Translations under genes and position numbers: made by a program | Part shown: one piece after another, positions 1-7,005 of the stretch | Position numbering within the stretch: position 1 is the first letter of the stretch | How the letters are laid out: every line of letters begins with the position of its first letter | Assembly (NCBI GenBank): GCA_019313505.1 | Contig: JAFDBA010000082.1 | Location: forward strand, 1-9,215 | Reading direction: 5' to 3' | Source: Deltaproteobacteria bacterium | GTDB lineage: Bacteria; Desulfobacterota; Desulfobacteria; Desulfobacterales; UBA11574 | DNA: 9,215 nucleotides | Notes under the pieces: generated by a model | Told to the model about the DNA's origin: nothing | The model's database searches: none | What the model saw: the letters and a program-made list of their open reading frames with translations, nothing else

Positions 1-865
1 TATCCATTCCGTAATGGACTTGTTCCGGTGTCATCAGGGCAATACCTGAATGACGATGCTCTTTGTTATACCAGTTAAAAAATGTCTGGCAAAAGGATCT
101 GGCATCCTGAATGGATCCGAACCTTTGCGGGAACTGTGGACAATACTTCAGCGTTTTGAACTGGGCCTCCGAATACGGGTTGTCGTTGCTCACGTGCGGG
201 CGGCTGTGGGTTTTGGTTATCCCCAGATCGCCGAGAAGATGTGCAACCACCTTTGATTTCATACTCGATCCCCGATCAGCGTGAACGGTAAGCTGACCGT
301 GTTCAATTCCCTGTTTGGCACAACTATCTTTAATAAGCCGTTTGGCTAGAGCAGCCTGTTCGCAGTGAGCAATCATCCAGCCGACCACATAACGGCTGAA
401 AATGTCCAGTATCACGTACAGGTAAAAATAGGTCCACTTTACCGGGCCTTTAAGTTTGGTAATGTTCCACGACCAAACTTGATTGGGTTCGGTTGCCAGC
501 AGTTCGGGTTTAACGTATTTAGGACGTTGAACATGTTTTCTACGTTCTTTGACACATCCGTGTTCAACCTCAAGGATCCGATACATGGTGCGAATTGAAC
601 ACAGATACCGGCCCTCATCCAGCAGCTTGGCATATATTTGATGTGGGGCATCGTCACAAAATTGTTCAGAGTGCAGAACATCAATCACAGCCTGGCGTTC
701 TCCGTCACCGAGGGCCAGCGGAGGTGCCTGCCTTTGTGTACTGTTATTTCCGGGACAGCTCTTCGAACCTTGATGCCGATAGAATGTGGCTCTGGATACA
801 AGTAGCGCCTCACAGGCGGCCTTTTTGCCGGTATAGGGACTTAACTGTTCGGCAAGAGATATCAT
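1..865 (-). CDS. IS3-family transposase OrfB (rve/DDE integrase core), 3' end cut by window edge
   Basis: This is the catalytic subunit of an IS3-type transposase, which joins the element's 3' ends to target DNA. The frame is open for 288 codons from ATG at 865 to the window edge. An N-terminal helical HTH_21-like part (about residues 1-110) precedes the rve core (about 120-280). Visible landmarks are PNQVWSWNIT, HADRGSSM with the second catalytic Asp D197, and NPYSEAQFK with catalytic Glu E233; D197 and E233 are separated by 35 residues, the IS3-type DD(35)E spacing. It ends in the family motif HRHSGIALMTPEQVHYG, so only a few dozen residues are missing. The first catalytic Asp, normally in WSWDIT, is Asn134 (codon AAC at 466-464), which should abolish catalysis. 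The ATG overlaps the orfA stop as ATGA, and the same frame is open upstream to an A9 run in orfA, so an OrfAB fusion is also possible. Confidence 0.9.
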   Translation of the reverse strand, partial: MISLAEQLSPYTGKKAACEALLVSRATFYRHQGSKSCPGNNSTQRQAPPLALGDGERQAVIDVLHSEQFCDDAPHQIYAKLLDEGRYLCSIRTMYRILEVEHGCVKERRKHVQRPKYVKPELLATEPNQVWSWNITKLKGPVKWTYFYLYVILDIFSRYVVGWMIAHCEQAALAKRLIKDSCAKQGIEHGQLTVHADRGSSMKSKVVAHLLGDLGITKTHSRPHVSNDNPYSEAQFKTLKYCPQFPQRFGSIQDARSFCQTFFNWYNKEHRHSGIALMTPEQVHYGMD

Positions 866-1380
866 ATACGCTCGTCGCTCTCGTCCAGATCCTGAGCGAT
901 CCCCAAGATTTCCGACATTTTTTTTTGAGCCTCAATGATCAGTTCTGCCTTTTTGAGTTTTTGTTGAAGCCGACTGTTTTCCTTTTCAAGCTGGGCGACT
1001 TTGTTAATAAGCGGATTTTTCTCTTTCCGCTTACGGCCACGTTTCTTGGGCGTCATAGCTTGAAGCAGTCCCTTTGCTTTCTGCTTTCGCCATGTAGTCA
1101 AATATGAGAAATAGAGCCCTTCGCGACGTAGCAGGGCTCCCAATTGGCCCTGTTGTGTGCAGGCATCAGCTTCATCAAGAATTCGAAGCTTGTATTTGGC
1201 TGTAAAGTAACGACGCGGTTTTTTTTCAGGAACCTCTGGGTCCGGTGGCGAGCAAACCAACGAATCACGACCGCCAGCCATGGGGGCAACTCCGGTAGCC
1301 CTACGGGCTCCCTCCGTTGCCCCCATGGCTGAAACCTGAACCTGCTTACTGTCTGGGGATGTCAGTTGTATTGTTTTCAT
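862..1380 (-). CDS. IS3-family transposase OrfA (HTH/leucine zipper DNA-binding subunit)
   Basis: OrfA binds the terminal repeats of the element and multimerises with OrfAB. The protein has 172 residues. The N-terminal part (1-56) is low-complexity and unlike the family core. The helix-turn-helix region (about 58-106) contains RRYFTAKYKLRILDEAD and LTTWRKQKAKG. A basic stretch, PKKRGRKRKEK (111-121), is followed by a coiled coil (about 124-158) with leucine/isoleucine heptads. Start 1380 is supported by AGGAGG on the minus strand (1392-1387), 6 nt before the ATG. The length exceeds the roughly 100 residues of many OrfA proteins because of the N-terminal extension, which contains a perfect DNA inverted repeat (1275-1331). 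Near the C-terminus the gene carries nine A in a row, a candidate frameshift site. OrfA itself looks intact. Confidence 0.93.
   Translation of the reverse strand: MKTIQLTSPDSKQVQVSAMGATEGARRATGVAPMAGGRDSLVCSPPDPEVPEKKPRRYFTAKYKLRILDEADACTQQGQLGALLRREGLYFSYLTTWRKQKAKGLLQAMTPKKRGRKRKEKNPLINKVAQLEKENSRLQQKLKKAELIIEAQKKMSEILGIAQDLDESDERI
918..926 (-). promoter_or_regulatory. A9 slippery run, candidate -1 ribosomal frameshift site for OrfAB
   Basis: In orfA the codons CAA AAA AAA ATG contain nine consecutive A. A -1 slip here enters the orfB frame, which is free of stops from just before the run down to the orfB ATG at 865. The -1 frame has a TGA (from ATT|GAG) two codons upstream of the run, so the open overlap begins almost exactly at the slippery tract. 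IS3-family elements normally make the active OrfAB fusion by -1 slippage on A-rich heptamers. Whether this run is used, rather than re-initiation at the ATGA overlap, cannot be told from sequence alone. Confidence 0.6.
1275..1331. repeat. Perfect 16-bp inverted repeat (hairpin) inside the 5' part of orfA
   Basis: CAGCCATGGGGGCAAC (1275-1290) is exactly complementary in reverse to GTTGCCCCCATGGCTG (1316-1331), with a 25-nt spacer that holds a smaller 5-bp stem (AGCCC at 1297-1301 and GGGCT at 1305-1309). It lies in the N-terminal extension of OrfA (about residues 17-37) and keeps the reading frame open. Such a strong stem near the start of a transposase message could block read-in translation from outside promoters, or it could be a small palindromic element inserted in the gene. 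Confidence 0.85.
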
Positions 1381-1460
1381 GTAAAACCTCCTACCCGCCC
1401 TACACTAATTTTTCAAGGGGTAGATGTCTCACTTTCATTGGCACAGAGGGGTAAGTGAAA
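1381..1460. other. Divergent intergenic region between orfA and the glycosyltransferase, containing the IS end
   Basis: On the minus strand this 80-nt gap holds the orfA Shine-Dalgarno sequence. On the plus strand it holds GAGGGG (1446-1451), 9 nt before the glycosyltransferase ATG. I see no convincing -35/-10 pair for either gene. The IS terminus must fall here, so any original promoter of the glycan operon has been displaced or lies beyond the element. Confidence 0.5.
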
Positions 1461-2798
1461 ATGAAAAAAACAAAAATCTTGCATGTCACCCCTCATCTTG
1501 GTGGTGGCGTCGGCAGGGTTCTGCTTAATTATTTTACAAAAGTTAATGATGATCAATCTTTTGTACATGAAGTCACTTGTCTTGATTATGCAAATAAGCA
1601 TGCTCTTGATGTGGCGAGGAACATCGGAATCTTGTTGACTGATAGAATGGCTTGTAATGGGCAGCAATTGCTTGCCATGATCGCTGGAGCGGATATAGTC
1701 CTGATCCACTGGTGGAACCATCCTCTGCTCTATGATTTTCTGGTGCGAGCAGAACTGCCGTCTTGTCGAGTGGTCATGTGGAGTCATATATCAGGATTTC
1801 ATCCTCCATATGTGTTTACGGGGAAGATTTTTCGATATCCAGATGTATTTGTTTTTACCACGCCTGTAAGTTATGAAGCCAGAGAGGTACAAGGTCTTTC
1901 TGATGAACAAAAAAAGTCTTTGCGGGTGGTGTGGTCAACTGGCGGGGTGGAACATGTTAAGGACGTGAAACCAAATGCGCATACAGGTTTTAATGTGGGG
2001 TATATTGGCACGGTTGATTACTGTAAGATGCACCCTGATTTTTTGAATATGTGTTCGCAGGTCGATATTCCGGATGTGAATTTTATTGTCTGCGGTGGGC
2101 CTAAAGAAAAAGCGATACAGCAGGAAGCTGAACGCATAGGTATCGATGGTAAGTTTACATTTACCGGGCCGGTTAGCGACATCACGCAATATTTATCAGC
2201 ATTTGATGTGCTTGGGTATCCGCTCGCACCGTATCATTATGGAACCTGTGATCAAGCCCTTGCCGAGAGTATGGCCTGCGGTGTCGTTCCGGTAGTGTTC
2301 TCGAACCGGATGGAAAATCATATGGTCAAGGATGGGGTAACGGGTATAGTTGTTAACAATAAAGAAGAGTATGGTAATGCCATAAAAAAATTATTTGGCG
2401 ACAAAGAACTAAAAATGCATCTATCTGAAAATGCAAAAGAATATGCGCGCAAGACTTTTTCTCTTGAAATAATTAATCAGGAATGGAAAAAAGTTTTTGA
2501 AGAGATACTGGTGTTGCCCAAAACCTCGAGAAAATGGGAGATCGGCAAGCCTAAGGCAGACATATCTGCTAAGGATGTTTTCTTAGAATCTCTGGGAGGG
2601 TACAATCAAGAATTTATATCATATTGCGATGCGGTAAGTACCGATGAAAAGGAAACGCATTCAAAGAAAATAAAAGAGCTTGCTGAATCACCTATCTGGC
2701 AGGCACGAACGAGGGGCTCCGCGCATCATTATCATGTGTTTTTTCCAGAGGATGAACATCTTGCGGTGTGGAGCAAATTAATGAGAGAATATGAGTAA
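1461..2798 (+). CDS. GT4-type (GT-B fold) glycosyltransferase
   Basis: A predicted cytoplasmic sugar-nucleotide-dependent glycosyltransferase of 445 residues. The N-terminal Rossmann half begins KILHVTPHLGGGVGR, with the Gly-rich acceptor loop at residues 14-18. The C-terminal donor-binding half starts near FNVGYIGTVDY, continues through FIVCGGPKEKA and FTFTGPVSDI, and has the nucleotide-sugar signature YHYGTCDQALAESMACG (E269) followed by a conserved-looking loop RMENHMVKDGVTGIVV. The first Glu of the usual E-x7-E pair is replaced by Gly; E269 remains. About 95 residues beyond the GT-B fold form a C-terminal extension ending SPIWQARTRGSAHHYHVFF. The ATG at 1461 is preferred because GAGGGG (1446-1451) lies 9 nt upstream; the in-frame GTG at 1455 is only 3 nt from it. 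The gene is first in a row of glycan-modifying genes leading to flagellin, so a role in flagellin glycan assembly is inferred. Donor and acceptor are unknown. Confidence 0.9.
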   Translation: MKKTKILHVTPHLGGGVGRVLLNYFTKVNDDQSFVHEVTCLDYANKHALDVARNIGILLTDRMACNGQQLLAMIAGADIVLIHWWNHPLLYDFLVRAELPSCRVVMWSHISGFHPPYVFTGKIFRYPDVFVFTTPVSYEAREVQGLSDEQKKSLRVVWSTGGVEHVKDVKPNAHTGFNVGYIGTVDYCKMHPDFLNMCSQVDIPDVNFIVCGGPKEKAIQQEAERIGIDGKFTFTGPVSDITQYLSAFDVLGYPLAPYHYGTCDQALAESMACGVVPVVFSNRMENHMVKDGVTGIVVNNKEEYGNAIKKLFGDKELKMHLSENAKEYARKTFSLEIINQEWKKVFEEILVLPKTSRKWEIGKPKADISAKDVFLESLGGYNQEFISYCDAVSTDEKETHSKKIKELAESPIWQARTRGSAHHYHVFFPEDEHLAVWSKLMREYE

Positions 2799-3585
2799 TA
2801 TAATAGTGGGGGGGAAGATGCCGGAAAGTCCATTAGAACAATTTCGTAAAGAAGCGATCGAGAGAGCCGCATCGTATCAAAACAATGAATCTCTTCAGGA
2901 ATCCTGGCAGGAATTTCTTTTACAGATTAATAAAGCAAAATACGCATACAACTTTTTTTGGCTTGGTGTGCCGATCCTTCAAGCACCACAAGATCTTCAG
3001 GCGTTGCAGGAGATCGTCTGGGATGTAAAACCAGACCTTATTATCGAAACAGGAATAGCATGGGGAGGATCATTGATATTTAGTGCTTCTATGCTGGCGA
3101 TTCTGGAAGTATGCGGAGCCATCGAAAACGGCGAAGTTATAGGTATTGATATTGATATACGTTCTCACAACAAAGCGGCCATTCTTGCTCATCCTTTGAG
3201 CAAGAAAATAACATTATTTGAAGGCTCAAGCATTGATGAAAATATAATTGCCCAGGTTAAGGAGCGGACAAAGAATAAAAAAGGTGTGCTGGTCTGCTTG
3301 GACAGCAATCATACGCATGAACATGTATTGGCTGAACTTAAAGCATACGCCCATTTGGTGAGCATCGGAAGCTATTGCATGGTGGGAGATACAGGTATTG
3401 AGGATTTACCTGCAGGAACAACTAACGATCGCCCATGGGGAAAAGGAAACAATCCCAAAACGGCAGTGTGGGCATTTTTGAAAGAAAATAATGATTTTGT
3501 GATCGACAAAACAATAGATTCAAAGCTGATTATAACCGGTTCGCCGGATGGATATTTAAAGCGAATCGAGCGTTCAATCAGCTAA
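2791..3585 (+). CDS. CmcI-family (cephalosporin hydroxylase-like) SAM-dependent methyltransferase
   Basis: A 264-residue member of the CmcI/rhamnosyl-O-methyltransferase family (PF04989). Despite the family name, members in sugar loci are considered O-methyltransferases. SAM-binding motif I is DLIIETGIAWGGS (82-94, with E86 and G88), followed by the acidic strand GEVIGIDIDI. The family signature LDSNHTHEHVLAEL (D171, H174, H176) and the strand GSYCMVGDTGIED (D200) follow, with D171 and D200 in the region expected to bind divalent metal. The C-terminus has the typical LIITGSPDGYLKRI. The ATG at 2791 overlaps the previous gene by 8 nt, which implies translational coupling. A second in-frame ATG at 2818, just after a run of seven G (2808-2814), gives 255 residues and fits the usual family N-terminus about as well. 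It probably methylates a sugar added by the flanking glycosyltransferases; this is inferred from position. Confidence 0.87.
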   Translation: MSNIIVGGKMPESPLEQFRKEAIERAASYQNNESLQESWQEFLLQINKAKYAYNFFWLGVPILQAPQDLQALQEIVWDVKPDLIIETGIAWGGSLIFSASMLAILEVCGAIENGEVIGIDIDIRSHNKAAILAHPLSKKITLFEGSSIDENIIAQVKERTKNKKGVLVCLDSNHTHEHVLAELKAYAHLVSIGSYCMVGDTGIEDLPAGTTNDRPWGKGNNPKTAVWAFLKENNDFVIDKTIDSKLIITGSPDGYLKRIERSIS

Positions 3586-3749
3586 AGCACCCGGTTCCCC
3601 AAAAAAAGAGAAATGGTTGCAAAAGTTAGAGACCGACTTGCTGTTTGAAGCCGGGCATTCGGAATTGGTTGCTGTTTTATGAGCAGCTGGCAGCATACGC
3701 CATTACAGGAAAAAGGGGTGACTACTTAAGAAAAGAAAATGAACATTAA
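3586..3749 (+). pseudogene. Possible remnant of a small coding sequence, disrupted by a frameshift
   Basis: The gap between the methyltransferase and the TPR-OGT gene has no complete gene but reads like protein in two offset frames. One frame, open from 3560 to a TGA at 3680-3682, contains KWLQKLETDLLFEAGHSEL. A second contains LLFYEQLAAYAITGKRGDY and ends at TAA 3747-3749, overlapping the next gene by 11 nt as coupled genes often do. No start codon with a ribosome site is visible. The family is not recognised. A non-coding spacer remains quite possible. Confidence 0.3.
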
Positions 3750-6700
3750 AAAACAACTCATCATTGCAGAACAGCATCTACGGAACCGCAAATTTGTGCA
3801 GGCTGAGGCCATATGCCATAGGATTTTGAAAGTGAGGCAGGATAACATTGAGGCTCTCTTTTTACTCGGATCTATACATCTAAAGCGATCAAACTACTGT
3901 GAAAGCAGGAGGATGTTTGAAAAAATTCTCACCAAAAACCCCGATCATCTGAACGCCAATAATGATTTAGGGGTGATATTTCTGAACAATAAAGATTTTG
4001 CCTCAGCAGAAAAATACTTCAGGAAAGTGATTGCGATTGATCCTTGCCATGTGCATGCCCTCATTAATTTAGGTAATATTTGTTATAACTTCAATCAGTT
4101 GGAATCTGCCGAGTCACTGTACAAAAAAGTCCTGGCGCTTGAGCCCAGTAATGGGGCCGTCCTGAATAATCTCGGGCAACTACTGCTTAAACAAAACCGA
4201 ATGACGGAAGGGGTGGATTTGATGAAGGAAATATTGAATCTTGCCATCCCGGGCCCTGCAATATTTGTTGCCTATCTTATGGCAAAACACATATGTCAAT
4301 GGGATATTGCCGAAAGATTCAGGGTTGCCATTGTAGATATCATTATGAATGAGAGCATGTGCGACGACTATCTCTCGATGTTAGGTCTAACGATGTTGTC
4401 TGATCCGAATATTGACAATGAAACCATGTTTCAAACCGCCTGCAAAACAGCTGATGATTTTGAGAAACTTTGTTTGTCAGAATCATTCCGGGAGTATGGA
4501 AAAGCCATTAGCGCCTTGCAGGTTGGCAGCAAGATGCGGGTCGGTTATCTCTCGGGGGATTTTCGCCTTCATGTTTGCTCACACTTTTTGCGCGGTTTGA
4601 TTAATTATTATGATAAGGATCGCTTTGAGGTTTTTTGTTATTCAAATACCCCTGTAGAAGACGAGATAACCCGTCAGTATAAGTCAAATGTAGATGCATT
4701 TATAGATATCCGGCACCTGTCGGATTTGCAACTTGCAGCGCGGATTCACGAGGACGGCATTCATATTCTGGTGGATCTTTCTGGATATACTCAAGGTACC
4801 AGAATTTCTGTTATGAGCTATCGAGCCGCACCGGTTCAAATCACGTACATGGGATATCCTTTCTCAACTGGATTTCGGTCGATAGACTATATCATTTCAG
4901 ACCCCTACCTTGACGGTCCTTTGAATGCCAGATATTGCACAGAAACACCACTGCGCTTACTCGAAGCTTCTGGCGCTTTTGGTGCGCTCTTTGGGGAAGA
5001 GATAAATCCCATTCCGCCATTTGAACGATACGGGCACGTGACCTTCGGTTCTCTGATAAATACATACAAACTAAACCCTATCTCAATTCAGGTGTGGAGC
5101 CAGATACTGAAAAGAGTGCCAGAAACGAGGATGATCTTGAATCATCCGAATTACGAACCCGAGATTACCAGGCAAAATATCCTCAACGAGTTTGCCAAAT
5201 ATGACATCCCTGAAGAACGCGTGCTGTTCATCTGGGGAAGACTTTCGGGCGCCAGCCACCTGCGTTACTATAACGATATTGACATTGCGTTGGACAGTTT
5301 TCCAATGACGGGCGGGCAGACAACGATCGATGCGCTCTGGATGGGAGTGCCGATAGTCACATGGGTGGGAGAAACCCATTACGAACGCGGTTCCTATACG
5401 GTCCTCAAGAATATCGGCATCGATGTTGCGGATCTTGCTGTTTTCAGTGAAGAGGACTACATCCAAAAGGCCGTTGCGCTGGCCAACAATCCTGCAAGGA
5501 TAGCTGAGCTTCATCAACTGATCCCCGAAGGTCTTAGCCGGTCGATTCTTTGTGACCCGGAACGCTTTGCCGGACAACTGGAATCAGCCTATATTGAGGC
5601 CTGGAACAGGAAATTTACGGAAAATCGATACGATCCAGGGGTACGTCGAGACGCGGTGGAGTTTGTCTCCATTCAAGGCGACACGCAAATTGCGGTTTCA
5701 GGTTCAATTGATGACCGATTCACCTATATTTTAAAAGAACAGCAAGGTTGGTTTGACCCCGAGTATGACTTCGTTCTGAATATGATTCAGCCGGATATGC
5801 GTGTGATCGATATCGTTGCAGAGGCAGGGGTCTACGCGGTCCCTTTGGCAAAAAAAATGACGGATGGCGGAAAGGTCTGGGCCATTTCAACCGATGTTAC
5901 TCATACCCGGTACCTGCTTAAAAGCAAAGACCACAACCACCTTGACCCCCTGCAAGTTCTGGGTAATATCCGGCTGGGCAATTTCAACCTTGACAGGGAT
6001 ATGTTTCGGCGCGATTGGTCGAACATCGATTTTATCAGGATAAATTCCGAGGGTAGCGATCAGGGGTTGATACGAAGGGGGGCAAGATTCTTCTCGCAGT
6101 CATCACCGCTCGTCATGTTTGGAATCAAGGACAAGGGAATAAGGGTCCTTTCGCTCGCGAAACTCTTCAAGGAACAGGGGTATGCATCCTATAGACTCAT
6201 CCCCGGCATCAATATGCTGGCGCCTTTTGATTCCGGCAATGAACTCGATGACTTTTCCATCCATCTGTTTTGCTGCAAAAAGGATCGGGCTGAACAGCTC
6301 GAAAGTCGGGGTCTCCTGATGCAAAAAAAACCGGCCACGGCAATGTTGCCTGATGGTGACGCATCGGTCTTGCCGCCATACCTGGCAGGTCTGCCCTATG
6401 CCGAGGGTATGATGGCGCACTGGTTGAATACGTCTTCCCGCCAGAAGGGCTGGGAATTGCATCTACAGGCGCTGAGTCTCTTTGCTGCGGCAAAAACGGA
6501 AAATCAAACGGCATTCCTCAGGTACGCTTGCATTCAAGGTGCGCTTTCCCTGTTGAGGAATCTCCTGGCGGATGAGGCCAATGTCTCACGCGTGATGTCC
6601 ATGGCCAGGGTCCTGACGGATATGGGCAAACGCGTTCTTGCCGTGAATGTCCTGGGTCACCTTGCTGAATTCCTTGAAACCGGCACGGGCGGTATTGTGA

Positions 6701-6972
6701 TGAATATTGATGAGCCCTTTTTGGCCTTATCCGACAGGTTTGCCTCTGTAAATCCGGGTGACAGAATTGCGGAATGGATTTACGCCTCGATACTCGAGCA
6801 GCGGGAAAAACTTCGGGCCTTTTCGTCATATTATACCGGAAAGGAATCGCTGGAGATTCTGGACAAGATCAAGGATATCGGTTTTCAAAGCGATGAAATG
6901 GAAAGGCGCCGCCAGCTTATCAGGATGCGTTACCGCATGGATAGCCCTTCCAGTTGTAATGCAAGAAGATGA
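3739..6972 (+). CDS. TPR-O-GlcNAc-transferase-like (GT41/SPINDLY) protein with degenerate FkbM-like domain
   Basis: A 1077-residue cytoplasmic protein, probably the enzyme that O-glycosylates Ser/Thr of the flagellin encoded downstream. About five TPRs occupy residues 2-170 (for example LLGSIHLKRSNYCES, NDLGVIFLNNKDFASAEKYF), followed by a degenerate helical linker. The GT41 domain (about 266-627) begins RVGYLSGDFRLH; H278 aligns with a key His of human OGT. It continues with ILVDLSGYTQGTR and APVQITYMGYPFSTGFRSID, then NTYKLNP with the likely UDP-contacting K444, and LDSFPMTGGQTTIDALWMG before VTWVGETHYERGSYTVLKN. Residues about 640-840 resemble an FkbM methyltransferase, but its motifs have decayed: DIVAEAG (691-697) replaces DIGANxG, and INSEG (768-772) replaces the usual IDAEG. 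A helical C-terminal region (about 880-1060) is not recognised. The ATG is preceded only by a weak AAGAAAAG. It lies in line with the two genes upstream. Confidence 0.92.
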   Translation: MNIKKQLIIAEQHLRNRKFVQAEAICHRILKVRQDNIEALFLLGSIHLKRSNYCESRRMFEKILTKNPDHLNANNDLGVIFLNNKDFASAEKYFRKVIAIDPCHVHALINLGNICYNFNQLESAESLYKKVLALEPSNGAVLNNLGQLLLKQNRMTEGVDLMKEILNLAIPGPAIFVAYLMAKHICQWDIAERFRVAIVDIIMNESMCDDYLSMLGLTMLSDPNIDNETMFQTACKTADDFEKLCLSESFREYGKAISALQVGSKMRVGYLSGDFRLHVCSHFLRGLINYYDKDRFEVFCYSNTPVEDEITRQYKSNVDAFIDIRHLSDLQLAARIHEDGIHILVDLSGYTQGTRISVMSYRAAPVQITYMGYPFSTGFRSIDYIISDPYLDGPLNARYCTETPLRLLEASGAFGALFGEEINPIPPFERYGHVTFGSLINTYKLNPISIQVWSQILKRVPETRMILNHPNYEPEITRQNILNEFAKYDIPEERVLFIWGRLSGASHLRYYNDIDIALDSFPMTGGQTTIDALWMGVPIVTWVGETHYERGSYTVLKNIGIDVADLAVFSEEDYIQKAVALANNPARIAELHQLIPEGLSRSILCDPERFAGQLESAYIEAWNRKFTENRYDPGVRRDAVEFVSIQGDTQIAVSGSIDDRFTYILKEQQGWFDPEYDFVLNMIQPDMRVIDIVAEAGVYAVPLAKKMTDGGKVWAISTDVTHTRYLLKSKDHNHLDPLQVLGNIRLGNFNLDRDMFRRDWSNIDFIRINSEGSDQGLIRRGARFFSQSSPLVMFGIKDKGIRVLSLAKLFKEQGYASYRLIPGINMLAPFDSGNELDDFSIHLFCCKKDRAEQLESRGLLMQKKPATAMLPDGDASVLPPYLAGLPYAEGMMAHWLNTSSRQKGWELHLQALSLFAAAKTENQTAFLRYACIQGALSLLRNLLADEANVSRVMSMARVLTDMGKRVLAVNVLGHLAEFLETGTGGIVMNIDEPFLALSDRFASVNPGDRIAEWIYASILEQREKLRAFSSYYTGKESLEILDKIKDIGFQSDEMERRRQLIRMRYRMDSPSSCNARR

Positions 6973-7005
6973 GAAAGTTAGAATGTGAGAAGATTAGTAA
7001 AGAGT
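6973..7005 (+). repeat. GA-rich degenerate repeat after the TPR-OGT gene
   Basis: This short purine-rich tract contains TTAGAATGTGAGAAGATTAG (6978-6997). Similar motifs recur, inverted, at 7261-7316 and, less exactly, after the flagellin gene. No terminator hairpin is visible here, so the end of the glycan transcript is not defined. Confidence 0.6.

Larger units (their letters stand above)
1..1450 (-). mobile_element. IS3-family insertion sequence, orfA end (partial; outer boundary uncertain)
   Basis: Two overlapping minus-strand frames have the typical IS3-family arrangement: orfA with a helix-turn-helix and leucine zipper, then orfB with an integrase-type DDE core in the -1 frame. The orfB end and the far terminal repeat lie outside the window. 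The near end cannot be fixed without the partner repeat. One candidate is position 1404, where the minus strand begins TGTAGGGCGGG in the TG...CA style of IS3 ends. The other is about 1440-1450, which would leave a leader of about 65 nt before orfA, a more usual size. Either way the element ends within 60 nt of the glycosyltransferase start codon. Confidence 0.85.

Noticed and set aside
595..1107. 170-codon plus-strand open frame across the IS
   Set aside because: It is antisense to orfB and orfA, which have clear family motifs; its translation shows no recognisable domain.
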